Shown: positions 1 through 8,606, counted from the stretch's first letter. The stretch is 64,000 bases of DNA from Carboxylicivirga sediminis (GCF_018156225.1 NZ_JAGTAR010000024.1:1-64000); one strand, 5' to 3'. Numbers and translations: made by a program. Notes: generated by a model not told the origin, from the sequence alone.

Positions 1-107
1 TTTCATCACCGTAGCTCGCTACGCTTCTGAAATTCGCATTGTAAATCAGTTATTTAAGAAATTTTGAGCTTTGTAATTTTAATCGAACTCAGGTTTATAA
101 CAAAGTG

Positions 108-144
108 AAAAGGTTGACGTACCGCAGGCGTCAACCTTTTTTTT
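108..144 (+). terminator. Rho-independent terminator of a gene outside the window
   Basis: A 12-bp perfect stem (AAAAGGTTGACG pairing with CGTCAACCTTTT) with a short loop is followed by a T run. It points rightward, so it probably ends a plus-strand transcript that starts left of the window. No gene was found in the first 100 bases. Confidence 0.75.
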
Positions 145-436
145 GATCTGTGATGAGAAAGATAGTGAGGGTAACGATTTTATATGTGACAGGATAAGAT
201 TTAGCATGTTTACGTAGCAACAAGTTCCCATCGCCTTGGGCATTTCTCCCTGTGGAAAATTCTCCCCCTGGGGAGATACCCGAAGGGAGTGGGGGGATCA
301 AAAAACTACCCGGGAAGTCAGGAATAATTCACGAGGATATGAAAAAATGAACCGAGAGCAGGTCAAATCTCCCGAGTATGTATGAGCTAAGGGTGTGTGT
401 ATTACTATATCGAAATTAGCTGTAAAATTTCACAAT

Positions 437-516
437 AATCCCCCATCAGCTTGCAGCCACTTCCCCAAGGGGAAGATTTTAGCAGCATTGATTTTCAGCA
501 TTACGCACATCCATGC
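437..516. repeat. intergenic repeat, copy A
   Basis: This 80-bp block is almost identical to 991-1070, beginning AATCCCCCATC and containing the palindrome CTTCCCCAAGGGGAAG. The palindromic core suggests a REP-like intergenic element. Beyond its right edge this copy diverges from copy B and runs into the minisatellite. Confidence 0.75.
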
Positions 517-541
517 GCCACATGTGGAGTTTCCGTCTTCG

Positions 542-792
542 GCTCGTACTAGGGCTTACACGTCTTCCCTAAATGCATGGGCAGCTCGTACTAGGGCTTA
601 CACGTCTTCCCCAAATGCTTGGGCGACTCGTACCAGAGCTTGCACGTCTTCCCCAATGCTTGGGTGACTCGTACCAGAGCTTGCACGTCTTCCCCAAATG
701 CATGGGCGGCTCCTACTAGAACTTGCACATCTTCCCTAAATGCATGGGCGACTCGTACTAGAGCTTGCACGTCTTCCCCAAATGCTTGGACG
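542..792. repeat. 42-bp tandem minisatellite, six units plus a partial
   Basis: Units begin near 542, 584, 626, 667, 709, 751 and 793. Spacing is 42 bp except for one 41-bp unit, caused by a single missing A. The core reads CTCGTACTAG then GCTT then ACACGTCTTCCC, with a variable AAATGCATGGG tail. Units differ at several positions, so the array is not freshly expanded. In one frame it would encode 14-residue repeats, but the 41-bp unit breaks the frame, which argues against a protein. Confidence 0.85.
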
Positions 793-990
793 GTTCTTAA
801 TGGAGCGTATAAGGCATCAATTGTTGTCTGGTCAGTGTTTGTTGGGGCATGAGCCGATAAAATAAAATGCTCGTGTTGTACTGCACACGCTATTGTATGT
901 GGTGGTAAATAAACAACTACAGAGAACAGTATGGATACAGTAGCTCGACCATTTCAACTCTGAAGCGTTTAAACAGGTAAGTGCCGCACC

Positions 991-1070
991 AATCCCCCAT
1001 CGGCTTGCAGCCACTTCCCCAAGGGGAAGATTTTAGCAGCATTGATTTTCAGTATAATGCACATCCATGC
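991..1070. repeat. intergenic repeat, copy B
   Basis: Second copy of the 437-516 block, with only a few substitutions. It continues directly into a further palindrome (TCCCCTTGGGGA) and a CCGCCTTAGGCGG palindrome up to about 1109, which is probably the intact right half of the element. Confidence 0.75.
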
Positions 1071-1244
1071 TCCCCTTGGGGAGCTTCCGCCTTAGGCGGA
1101 TGAGGGGGAACTGATACAAAAAAGTTAAGGTTCACGGCTTCCTCTCCTTGAGGAGAGGACTGAGGAGAGGTGCTAAACTTTAGTTCTTTCCTCTCCGCGT
1201 TCTCCTTTTACTCAGCGGTGAAACACTACAATCGTATCAGCCAC

Positions 1245-1274
1245 TTTGTTGCTTGAAATAAAAACTTATCTTTA
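1245..1274 (+). promoter_or_regulatory. probable promoter of fucU-fucP
   Basis: TTTG at 1245-1248, an 18-nt gap, then TATCTTTA at 1267-1274, close to the Bacteroidota -33/-7 consensus (TTTG and TAnnTTTG). The fucU start codon lies 27 nt further on. Only the last base of the -7 box deviates. Confidence 0.5.
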
Positions 1275-1301
1275 GTTCCCCAATAGCTAAATCAAAATCT
1301 C

Positions 1302-1736
1302 ATGTTAAAAGGAATATCTCCGCTCATAAGTCCCGAATTACTGGCTGTATTGGCCCGAATGGGGCATGGCGATGAAATAGTTTTTGCCGATGCACATTTC
1401 CCGGGCGAAAGCCTCAATGCAAATGTAATAAGAGCGGATGGCTTGCATATTGCAGATTTGTTAGCTGCTATATTGCCATTGTTTGAATTGGATGCCTATG
1501 TGTCGGCTCCCATAGTCATGATGGCGCCTGTTGAAGGGGATGACTTGGATCCATCAGTAGAGACAGCTTACCTGGAGGCCATTCATCAAACCAACCCACA
1601 CGCACCAGCTATTGAACGCATTGAACGATTTGATTTCTATGAACGGGCACGCAATGCTTTTGCTGTTGTGATGACAGGTGAAACTGCCAAGTATGGAAAT
1701 ATCCTCCTTAAAAAAGGCGTCACCCCCGTTTATTAA
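1302..1736 (+). CDS. fucU: L-fucose mutarotase FucU
   Basis: A 144-residue protein of the RbsD/FucU family, which interconverts the alpha and beta anomers of L-fucose so that the cytoplasmic pathway receives the usable form. It matches E. coli FucU, as I remember it, almost from end to end: [14 protein letters not shown] at the N-terminus, [15 protein letters not shown] with the conserved aspartate and histidine, IRADGL, the FDFYERA segment and [11 protein letters not shown] at the C-terminus. Length is normal for the family. It is followed after 31 bp by the fucose permease gene, so the two form a small fucose uptake operon. No fucose isomerase or kinase is present in the window. Confidence 0.95.
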   Translation: MLKGISPLISPELLAVLARMGHGDEIVFADAHFPGESLNANVIRADGLHIADLLAAILPLFELDAYVSAPIVMMAPVEGDDLDPSVETAYLEAIHQTNPHAPAIERIERFDFYERARNAFAVVMTGETAKYGNILLKKGVTPVY

Positions 1737-1767
1737 TTTAGATTGTTAGCATTCCAAAACTTCCCTT

Positions 1768-3087
1768 ATGAGTTCATTAACAGCAAAAGTTGTTGAAAAG
1801 AAATACATTTTCCCATTTATTCTATTAACGAGCTTGTTTTTCCTGTGGGGCATTGCCAATGACCTGACTAACCCGATGGTATCAGCCTTTAAAAAGGTGA
1901 TGCCTGAGCTGTCAAACATGGAAGCGGCGCTTGTGCAACTGGCTTTCTATGGAGGCTATGCCACCATGGCCATTCCCGCTTCACTGTTTATTCGTAAGTA
2001 TTCCTACAAATCTGGTATTCTGGTGGGTTTGGCCTTGTATGCTACGGGGGCTTTTTTGTTTATACCGGCTGCCAAATTCGAAGTATTTGGCTTCTTTCTG
2101 GCCTCGCTATATATCCTCACGTTTGGCCTGGCTTTTCTAGAAACCACTTCCAACCCCTATGTGTTGTCAATGGGAGCAGCTGCCACAGCTACACGTCGGC
2201 TTAACCTGGCACAAACATTTAATCCTTTAGGGTCATTGTTGGGTATTTTTGGTGCACAAATATTAGTGCTTAAGGCTTTGCGCTCCGATGATTTTAGTAC
2301 AGATGCCTACAGTGCTTTGCCAGTGGCAGAACAGGCGACAATAAGAAGTAACGACCTGGCAATTATAAGCACACCATATGTTATACTGGGTTTTATTGTA
2401 TTAACTATTCTGGTGTTAATTGCCATTGTTAAAATGCCTGATAAAACAGATAGGGATAAGCAAACAATTGGGCAGACATACAAGCTGCTGTTCAGCAACC
2501 GGCGTTACTATGAGGGCGTGATAGCGCAAATGTTTTACGTAGGGGCGCAAATTATGTGCTGGACATTTATCTATCAGTATGTGGATAACCTGAACGAAAG
2601 CCGGATTCCCGAGAATCAGCTGACAGCCACCTGGTACAATATGGCTGCCATGGTGGCTTTCTTTGTTGGGCGTTCAGCCGGCACCTTTTTACTGAAGTAT
2701 ATCAAACCAGCTTTATTGATGCTTGTCTTTGCCATAGCAGGCATTGGCTTTACCCTTGGTGCTATTTTTATTCAGGGCCTGGCAGGTCTTATTTCATTGG
2801 TGGGCATATCCATCACCATGTCCATCATGTTTCCTACCATCTATGGACTGGCACTGAAAGGTATGGGCGATGAGGCTAAGCTGGCTTCGGCAGGTCTGGT
2901 AATGGCCATTGTGGGTGGCGCTTTATTGCCGCCTCTGCAAGGGCTAATTCTGGATATCGGTGGGCCGGGCTTTAATGATGTATTACTAATAGGAGTGCCT
3001 GAGGTTAATTTCTCATATATACTGCCGCTAATATGCCTTTGTATTGTTGCTATTTATAGCTATCGGGCAGCGTATGTTTATAAGTAA
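1768..3087 (+). CDS. fucP: L-fucose:proton symporter FucP
   Basis: A 439-residue major facilitator superfamily permease of the FHS/FucP type, importing L-fucose with protons through the inner membrane. The N-terminal segment FPFILLTSLFFLWGIANDL is the characteristic first helix, followed by about twelve hydrophobic segments. The ETTSNPYVLSMG stretch near residue 125 is typical of sugar FHS transporters. It lies 31 bp downstream of fucU, which supports fucose rather than glucose/galactose as substrate. There is no obvious terminator of its own on the plus strand; the next hairpin downstream serves the opposing tRNA genes. Confidence 0.9.
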   Translation: MSSLTAKVVEKKYIFPFILLTSLFFLWGIANDLTNPMVSAFKKVMPELSNMEAALVQLAFYGGYATMAIPASLFIRKYSYKSGILVGLALYATGAFLFIPAAKFEVFGFFLASLYILTFGLAFLETTSNPYVLSMGAAATATRRLNLAQTFNPLGSLLGIFGAQILVLKALRSDDFSTDAYSALPVAEQATIRSNDLAIISTPYVILGFIVLTILVLIAIVKMPDKTDRDKQTIGQTYKLLFSNRRYYEGVIAQMFYVGAQIMCWTFIYQYVDNLNESRIPENQLTATWYNMAAMVAFFVGRSAGTFLLKYIKPALLMLVFAIAGIGFTLGAIFIQGLAGLISLVGISITMSIMFPTIYGLALKGMGDEAKLASAGLVMAIVGGALLPPLQGLILDIGGPGFNDVLLIGVPEVNFSYILPLICLCIVAIYSYRAAYVYK

Positions 3088-3110
3088 GCAGTTTACAAAA
3101 GACAGGATAT

Positions 3111-3136
3111 AAAAAAAGCTCCGTATTATGGAGCTT
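3111..3136 (-). terminator. terminator of the tRNA-Lys cluster
   Basis: On the minus strand AAGCTCC, a 7-nt loop and GGAGCTT are followed by a run of Ts. It lies just past the last tRNA-Lys gene and would end the cluster transcript. Confidence 0.8.
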
Positions 3137-3142
3137 ATGAAG

Positions 3143-3218
3143 TGGTGACTCAGCAGGGATTCGAACCCTGGACCCACGCCTTAAAAGGGCGTTGCTCTAC
3201 CAGCTGAGCTACTGAGTC
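3143..3218 (-). tRNA. tRNA-Lys (anticodon TTT), copy 3 in transcription order
   Basis: A complete cloverleaf of 76 nt including an encoded CCA. The acceptor arms are GACTCAG and CTGAGTC with discriminator A, the D-stem begins GCTC, the anticodon loop is CTTTTAA and the T-arm is CAGGG-TTCGAAT-CCCTG. The body is identical to the other two copies. Confidence 0.97.
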
Positions 3219-3243
3219 ATCCTATACCGGATGTATCGGTTTC

Positions 3244-3272
3244 AAAAAAAGAGACCTTTCGTTTAAAGGTCT
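3244..3272 (-). terminator. hairpin with T run between tRNA-Lys copies
   Basis: On the minus strand, AGACCTTT and AAAGGTCT form an 8-bp stem followed by Ts. It lies directly after the middle tRNA, so it is either a terminator or attenuator of that tRNA or a processing signal. Confidence 0.6.
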
Positions 3273-3277
3273 AAAAG

Positions 3278-3353
3278 TGGTGACTCAGCAGGGATTCGAA
3301 CCCTGGACCCACGCCTTAAAAGGGCGTTGCTCTACCAGCTGAGCTACTGAGTC
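3278..3353 (-). tRNA. tRNA-Lys (anticodon TTT), copy 2
   Basis: Identical in sequence to the copy 135 bp to its left, with encoded CCA, TTT anticodon and all cloverleaf stems intact. Confidence 0.97.
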
Positions 3354-3382
3354 ATCCTTATACCGAATGTATCGGCTTTCAT

Positions 3383-3410
3383 AAAAAAGACCTCTTGTTT
3401 TTAGAGGTCT
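3383..3410 (-). terminator. hairpin with T run between tRNA-Lys copies
   Basis: On the minus strand, AGACCTCT and AGAGGTCT form an 8-bp stem followed by a T run. The equivalent stem at 3252-3272 differs in sequence at two paired positions yet still pairs, so the structure is conserved between the tandem units. Confidence 0.6.
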
Positions 3411-3415
3411 AAAGG

Positions 3416-3491
3416 TGGTGACTCAGCAGGGATTCGAACCCTGGACCCACGCCTTAAAAGGGCGTTGCTCTACCAGCTGAGCTACTGAGTC
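3416..3491 (-). tRNA. tRNA-Lys (anticodon TTT), copy 1 (promoter-proximal)
   Basis: First of three identical tRNA-Lys genes in the direction of transcription, 138 bp from the next copy. Encoded CCA and the TTT anticodon are present. A well-formed promoter precedes it. Confidence 0.97.
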
Positions 3492-3516
3492 ATCCTTGTT
3501 TTTCTCAATTGCGGTG

Positions 3517-3547
3517 CAAAGATAGGTGCTTTTCTTTTTATTGCAAA
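3517..3547 (-). promoter_or_regulatory. promoter of the tRNA-Lys cluster
   Basis: On the minus strand TTTG (3547-3544), a 19-nt gap and TATCTTTG (3524-3517) match the Bacteroidota -33 and -7 boxes exactly. The first tRNA begins 25 nt downstream. Confidence 0.75.
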
Positions 3548-3656
3548 TTTTGGGTGTAAAAAAGTTTAAAAAATATTCCAGATAAAGGGCTAAATGGAAC
3601 GCAACTCAGGCTCTTTTTATTGATTTTCAGATGGTGTAAAAGATGCTTAACTTTAT

Positions 3657-5063
3657 ATGAGTTTTTTTGTAAGAATGAAAAGAAAAGCAGCAGTTGCAGG
3701 GAGTTTTTATCCAGAGAATCCGGAACAGCTTAAAAAGCAGGTGGAACTTTTTCTGAATGAAGCTCCCAAGCTTGAAGAATTAGGACATATACGGGCTTTG
3801 ATTGTTCCGCATGCGGGATACGTATATTCCGGAAGTGTGGCAGCTTTTGGATACAAACAGCTTTGTGGTAAAAGCTACGATACCATTTTTCTGATAGGGG
3901 CCAGCCACAAAGCCAGCTTTAAAGGAGCAGCCACAACCAGTTGCTCTGCTTTTGAAACGCCCATGGTTGATGTGATAGTCAATCAAAATATTATCAATGA
4001 TTTAACTAATGCTAGCTCAATTATTTTTTGCGATGATGAGGTGCATCAGGGGGAACATACCCTGGAAGTGCAATTGCCGTTTATTCAACAGGCTTTTGAT
4101 GGTTTTAAAGGAATTGTGCCCCTCATTATCGGTAACGATGAAAGGGAGTTGCAGAAACTGGCCCGACTGCTAAAACCCTATTGGGTACCTTCAAACCTAT
4201 TCATTATCAGTACAGATTTTGCGCATTACCCACCTTCGGTTATTGCTGAAAAAGAAGATAAAAATACGGCAGATGCCATATGTACTAATAGCTACCACCA
4301 TCTGCTTAATTATCTGGAGCAGCAAAGAAAAACCGGGGCAGATAATTTATTAACCGGGCTTTGTGGATGGAGTGCGGTACTTACTTTATTAGCCATAACA
4401 GAAGGCTTGTCAGTCAAATACCATCAGCTCGCCTACGAACATTCAGGTATGAAACTTTATAAAGATTCAAGCAGGGTGGTGGGCTATCATGCCATTGCCG
4501 TGTGTGATGAAAAGGAGAAAGAAAAAATAAGCCGCCATGAATCGACATATTTACTGGGTGTTGCCCGGGATGCAATTCTCAATCATTTTGGTTTGCCGGG
4601 AGATGTTACTGATAAAGTTCAACCTGTAGATACCCAGTCAGCCGGTGTCTTTGTTTCGGTGTATGTCAATGACGAATTGCGGGGATGTATCGGTCGATTC
4701 AGTCATGCGCCATTGGAAGAATTAATCAGGGAACAGGCAGTAAATGCGGCTTTTTTCGATTCGCGTTTTGAAGCATTAACACTCGATGAGCTAACAGATC
4801 TTACAATTGAAATATCAGTTTTAACACCGATGAGGCTGATTGGCGATATTCAGGAGATTGAAATGGGACGGCATGGGATTTATATAAAGAAAGGTGGGGC
4901 TCATGGTACTTTCTTACCACAAGTAGGAGCGCGTAATAACTGGACCGTTGAAGAGTACCTGAGTAGGTGTGCCCGCGATAAAGCCCATATTGGCTGGGAT
5001 GGGTGGTGTGAGGCAGAGGTTTATACTTATGAAGCAATAATTATATCCGATAAAGATGATTAG
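3657..5063 (+). CDS. Memo-AMMECR1 fusion (AmmeMemoRadiSam proteins B and A)
   Basis: Two proteins that are often separate are joined here in 468 residues. Residues about 8-285 are a Memo domain with the likely metal ligands H52 (VPHAGY), H84 (GASH) and C236 (GLCGW), corresponding to the conserved His/His/Cys of human MEMO1. Residues about 295-468 are an AMMECR1 domain with the LRGCIG motif. These families co-occur with a radical SAM enzyme across bacteria and archaea; the reaction of the trio is not known to me. The start may instead be the ATG at 3675, which gives MKRKAAVAGSFYP, the usual Memo beginning. The stop overlaps the next gene by 8 nt, implying translational coupling. Confidence 0.9.
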   Translation: MSFFVRMKRKAAVAGSFYPENPEQLKKQVELFLNEAPKLEELGHIRALIVPHAGYVYSGSVAAFGYKQLCGKSYDTIFLIGASHKASFKGAATTSCSAFETPMVDVIVNQNIINDLTNASSIIFCDDEVHQGEHTLEVQLPFIQQAFDGFKGIVPLIIGNDERELQKLARLLKPYWVPSNLFIISTDFAHYPPSVIAEKEDKNTADAICTNSYHHLLNYLEQQRKTGADNLLTGLCGWSAVLTLLAITEGLSVKYHQLAYEHSGMKLYKDSSRVVGYHAIAVCDEKEKEKISRHESTYLLGVARDAILNHFGLPGDVTDKVQPVDTQSAGVFVSVYVNDELRGCIGRFSHAPLEELIREQAVNAAFFDSRFEALTLDELTDLTIEISVLTPMRLIGDIQEIEMGRHGIYIKKGGAHGTFLPQVGARNNWTVEEYLSRCARDKAHIGWDGWCEAEVYTYEAIIISDKDD

Positions 5064-5970
5064 CAGACGACAATTTATACAAACAAGCTCATGGGTGATT
5101 GGTGGAATGGCTTTATCGCCACTCCTGTATGGCTGCCAGCCCGGGCATGTCGCTTTTGGTTGGGTAACAGATGTGCATTATGCCCAAGCCGTCATGAAGT
5201 GGGACCGGTACTTTACAGAAAGCCGGGAGAAACTCTTTGAGGCTATTTTATTGTATAACGAAAAGAAGCTGGATTTTGCCATTGAAACAGGAGACTTTAA
5301 AGATGAAGATCCCACACCCGATAAGCAGAGAACGATGGCGTATCTTCGTGCCATTGAAGAGGTGTTCGCCTATTATAAAGGGCCGCGCTATCATGTGCTT
5401 GGCAATCATGATGTCGATTCAATTTCTAAGCAGGAGTTTCAGAGCGCTGTGACGAATGCAGGTATTTCGCCAGATAAAACCTACTATACATTTGTGCATA
5501 ATGATTGGCGTTTTATCGTTTTGGATGCCTGCTTCAGAGGAGACGGAGTGCCTTATGATACTAATAATTTTGATTGGTATGATACAGCCATTCCTCAGCA
5601 ACAAATCAATTGGCTGGAACAGGAATTAAGTAATAGCTCACAGCCAGTTTGTGTCTTTGTTCATCAACCGCTCGATGGAGAAGGGAAGTTGTATGTGAAT
5701 AATGCACAGCAGGTGCGACAGGTGCTGGAAGCCAGTAATAAGGTGCTGGCTGTTTTTCAGGGGCATCGTCATGAGGGTGGTTATAACCTGCTTAATGGTA
5801 TTCATTACATCACTCAAAAGGCCTTAGTGGATTTTTCGGGAATAACTAATAATAGCTATTCCATTGTAAGGCTGACGCCCGACCAACAAATAATTATTCA
5901 AGGGTATCGTCGCGCCGCATCCAGGGTTTTGGAATCGGCAGGAGTTAACGAACCTCTGACAACAATGTAG
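5056..5970 (+). CDS. exported calcineurin-like metallophosphoesterase
   Basis: A 304-residue metallophosphoesterase. All metal-binding motifs of the fold are visible in order: TDVHYA near residue 38, GDFKDED near 80, GNHD near 115, HQPLDG near 198 and GHRHEGG near 235. The N-terminus SRRQFIQ followed by a hydrophobic stretch and LLYGC looks like a twin-arginine signal with a lipobox, so the protein is probably a Tat-exported lipoprotein facing the periplasm. The substrate is unknown. It starts inside the end of the Memo-AMMECR1 gene and ends 2 nt before the radical SAM gene, so it belongs to that operon even though it is not a recognised core part of that system. Confidence 0.88.
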   Translation: MISRRQFIQTSSWVIGGMALSPLLYGCQPGHVAFGWVTDVHYAQAVMKWDRYFTESREKLFEAILLYNEKKLDFAIETGDFKDEDPTPDKQRTMAYLRAIEEVFAYYKGPRYHVLGNHDVDSISKQEFQSAVTNAGISPDKTYYTFVHNDWRFIVLDACFRGDGVPYDTNNFDWYDTAIPQQQINWLEQELSNSSQPVCVFVHQPLDGEGKLYVNNAQQVRQVLEASNKVLAVFQGHRHEGGYNLLNGIHYITQKALVDFSGITNNSYSIVRLTPDQQIIIQGYRRAASRVLESAGVNEPLTTM

Positions 5971-5972
5971 CA

Positions 5973-6977
5973 ATGTATGAAGCCATGTATTACCGGCAGA
6001 GTGCTGGCACAGTCATTTGTGAATTGTGTCCGCATATGTGTCAGTTAAAAGAAGGTGAAGTTGGAAAGTGCAGAGTCCGCGTTTGTCAGCAACAGCGATT
6101 GTATACCTTGGCTTATGCCAACCCCTGTGCCATTCATGTCGATCCGGTGGAGAAGAAACCATTGTACCATTTTTTACCGGGTACAAAAACATTCTCCATT
6201 GCTACAGCCGGATGTAACCTGGCGTGCTTAAACTGCCAGAACAGCAGTATCTCCCAGGTATCACCAGATGATGTACCAGCTAAGCAGCTGTTACCTGAGC
6301 AGGTGGTTGAATCTGCTCAATCATATGGGTGTAAGTCCATTTCCTATACCTATACCGATCCTACCGTATATTACGAATATATGCTGGAAACCTCAAAGAT
6401 TGCCAAGAGAGAAGGATTATTGAATATTATGGTGTCGGCCGGTTATATCAATCCCAGGCCTCTCGATGAGTTACTGAAATACATAGACGGAGCCAATATC
6501 GACCTGAAGTGTTTTGATGATGAGCTTTATCAGCGACTGTCTGGCATTCGTCTTAAGCCGGTTTTGAACACATTGCAAGCCATGAAAAAGGCGGGTATAT
6601 GGTTAGAAATTACCAATCTGGTTATTCCGCAAATGACAGATGATTGGCAGATGATTAGCCAGATGATTGATTGGCTGGTTGACAATGACTTTCAGACTGT
6701 GCCCATACACTTTAATAGGTTTGTATCTGCTTATAAATTAGAACATTTGAATGCAACGCCAAAGGAGCTGTTGTTCAAAATAGCTGAATTGGCTCAGGAA
6801 AAAGGAATGCAATATGTGTATGTTGGTAATATTGGCCAGAATAGATATCAGAATACATATTGTCCCAATTGTAAAGAGGAAGTGATGAGGCGTAGCTATT
6901 ACGATACCAAAATGTTACTGAGTGATGAAGGTAACTGTCCCAACTGCCATGCTGTTATCCCGGGTATTTGGCATTAA
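5973..6977 (+). CDS. AmmeMemoRadiSam system radical SAM enzyme
   Basis: A 334-residue radical SAM protein. The [4Fe-4S] cluster ligands that bind S-adenosylmethionine are C81, C85 and C88 (GCNLACLNC). An N-terminal cysteine group (C16, C19, C23, C33) and a C-terminal pair of CPNC motifs are additional features, the former typical of pyruvate-formate-lyase-activating-like relatives in this family. Its partners, Memo and AMMECR1, are fused two genes upstream, and the two intergenic junctions are -8 and +2 nt, so all three genes are almost certainly co-expressed. The substrate is not known; a cytoplasmic modification reaction is inferred from the family only. Confidence 0.9.
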   Translation: MYEAMYYRQSAGTVICELCPHMCQLKEGEVGKCRVRVCQQQRLYTLAYANPCAIHVDPVEKKPLYHFLPGTKTFSIATAGCNLACLNCQNSSISQVSPDDVPAKQLLPEQVVESAQSYGCKSISYTYTDPTVYYEYMLETSKIAKREGLLNIMVSAGYINPRPLDELLKYIDGANIDLKCFDDELYQRLSGIRLKPVLNTLQAMKKAGIWLEITNLVIPQMTDDWQMISQMIDWLVDNDFQTVPIHFNRFVSAYKLEHLNATPKELLFKIAELAQEKGMQYVYVGNIGQNRYQNTYCPNCKEEVMRRSYYDTKMLLSDEGNCPNCHAVIPGIWH

Positions 6978-7256
6978 CCATCTATTACCATGCGGCGTTA
7001 ATTATTTAACTTTTTTGCATCCATTGTTATAAAATGTAAATGAATGTCATGTGATTAGCGTGTGGTATCCTATATTTTTTCATTTTATTGCTTAATGTTT
7101 TTACAATGAATGGCCAAGCTCCTTTAAATATGAAAGCAATTTAAATTAAATCTAATTGTGATTGAAAGTTGAAGTGCATTTTATGCCCATAGGGCTTGAT
7201 ATGAGTGAGATTTGTATGCTTAAAAGCTTTATTTTTGTCCTTCTCAAACATTAACC

Positions 7257-8351
7257 ATGCAAGGATTTATTAAACCAAATAGAAAAGTTAGCTACGGTCT
7301 TGATTTAAATCGTGTATCAATAGGTCAGGAAATTGTCAGTCATTTTAACATTACCGTTGATGAATCAGTTCACAGCTTATGGAGTGGACTAATGCCAACG
7401 TCATCGTATCCCGAGAATAGTCGTGAGTTTGCTGGTATTCTTGGATTTCATGAGATGTTTTTACCTTATGGTTTTTTGCTCAACCTAACCTTGAGTTTGG
7501 GAGTAGAGAGTTTTGCACATTCAAGCTTGTTGCACCTCGAAGTCAGGGATGCATTGTATTTAAATCCGGCATTTGCAGGTGATACATTTTCCTGTGTTAT
7601 TGTCGTTAAAGAAATCAAAGAAACTTCCAACGGAAACCACTCTACAGTTGTTTCGGAACATATATTATCCAATCAAAAGGGAGAGCCTGTGTTTTCTCTT
7701 GAGCGTGTGACATTATTCCCCAAGATTAATGTGTTGTCAAGTGAAAACTCTGACTTGGTTGAGCCACATAAGAACCACCATTTCAAGGAAAAGATATTGG
7801 CCCGGGTAAGAGGTATAGCCATTGAGAATAAGATTGATGATTTTCATGAGGGCGATTTGCTGCTACACCCCTTTGTTAGACCGGTAGGAAAAAGTGAGAA
7901 CCTGTTTTGGGCGACTTACTTTAAAAATACACACCCTATCCATTTTAATTATCAGCGCTATAAACCAGGGGAAATAATTATTTCCGGTGGTATTGTACTA
8001 TCAATGGTATTGGGCATATCGGGGCGCGAGTTTCGTCAATTACTATTGCCTCAGGTTGAACGGGCTTTTCATGTGGTGCCGGTAGTAGCAGAAGATCGTG
8101 TTGGCGCTTTTAGCTATGTTAAAGGTTGTGAGCAGATTATGCCTGGTTTTGAGGAGATTGATGTGCGGACTTTTGGATTGCGCAATGTAGATACAGAACT
8201 GGAATTGTCAGAGGCTGATTTTCCATTGGAACTGTTCAATGGCTTGGAGCGTCCGGCGGATGTGGAAAAGGTGTTAGAAGAAAAATGTCCGGCCCTGAAG
8301 GGGAAAATATGTTGCGTAGCCGATTGGAAAGCACTGCGCAAAGTAGAGTAA
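7257..8351 (+). CDS. double-hotdog, MaoC-like protein
   Basis: A 364-residue protein with two halves that both resemble hotdog folds. The first (about residues 60-165) contains ALYLNPAFAGDTF and a long strand region ending in VFSLERVTLFP. The second (about 200-330) contains LLHPFVRPVGKSENLFW and NTHPIHFNYQRYKPG, close to the hydratase-2 motif in which a histidine follows NP. This suggests a MaoC-type acyl-CoA hydratase or thioester-binding protein, similar in layout to 2-methylfumaryl-CoA hydratase. It stands alone between 279 and 255 bp of non-coding DNA, so context gives no pathway. A terminator follows it. Confidence 0.6.
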   Translation: MQGFIKPNRKVSYGLDLNRVSIGQEIVSHFNITVDESVHSLWSGLMPTSSYPENSREFAGILGFHEMFLPYGFLLNLTLSLGVESFAHSSLLHLEVRDALYLNPAFAGDTFSCVIVVKEIKETSNGNHSTVVSEHILSNQKGEPVFSLERVTLFPKINVLSSENSDLVEPHKNHHFKEKILARVRGIAIENKIDDFHEGDLLLHPFVRPVGKSENLFWATYFKNTHPIHFNYQRYKPGEIIISGGIVLSMVLGISGREFRQLLLPQVERAFHVVPVVAEDRVGAFSYVKGCEQIMPGFEEIDVRTFGLRNVDTELELSEADFPLELFNGLERPADVEKVLEEKCPALKGKICCVADWKALRKVE

Positions 8352-8376
8352 GCTGGTTCTCGACTATTATACAATA

Positions 8377-8406
8377 AATGCCTCAATGATTATTGGGGCA
8401 TTTTTT
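8377..8406 (+). terminator. terminator after the MaoC-like gene
   Basis: AATGCCTCAAT and ATTGGGGCATT form a hairpin with one G-T pair, followed by six Ts. Confidence 0.75.
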
Positions 8407-8530
8407 ATGCAAATAAGTTAAACACTCATAGTGCATAAAGGTTACTCGTCACCGGTAACTAAACAATCATCAACAAATAGGCGTTATTCACAATAGTTTC
8501 GTTAACCGCGAAGAAATATTGCGTATAAAC

Positions 8531-8553
8531 ATTACGAAGATTGAAACCTTTTG
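8531..8553 (+). promoter_or_regulatory. promoter-like box of the 737-residue T9SS protein gene
   Basis: ATTACGAAG, six bases, then ACCTTTTG, 53 nt before the start codon. The same arrangement (AATACGGAA, six bases, TAnTTTTG) stands before the two giant paralogues at 11144 and 19997. This copy is the most divergent. Confidence 0.4.
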
Positions 8554-8606
8554 CGTAATTGACGTAAAACGAGTGATTTAAAGTCGAGAAAAGAAAAAAA
8601 TGAGAT

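Larger units (their letters stand above)
1..1301. other. gene-free intergenic stretch rich in repeats
   Basis: I see no convincing coding sequence here. The stretch holds the terminator near position 108, several GC-rich palindromes of the kind that recur between genes in Bacteroidota (around 261-297, 1071-1109 and 1143-1171), two copies of an 80-bp repeat and one minisatellite. The short open frames around 395-852 are produced by the minisatellite and do not look like genes. The promoter of the fucose genes lies at the right end. Confidence 0.7.

Noticed and set aside
542-792. CRISPR-like array
   Set aside because: The units are directly adjacent tandem repeats with no unique spacers, and no cas genes are present.
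395-852. Two overlapping open frames encoding 14-residue repeats
   Set aside because: They are the translation of the 42-bp minisatellite. One unit lacks a base and breaks the frame; there is no ribosome-binding context, known domain or gene neighbour.
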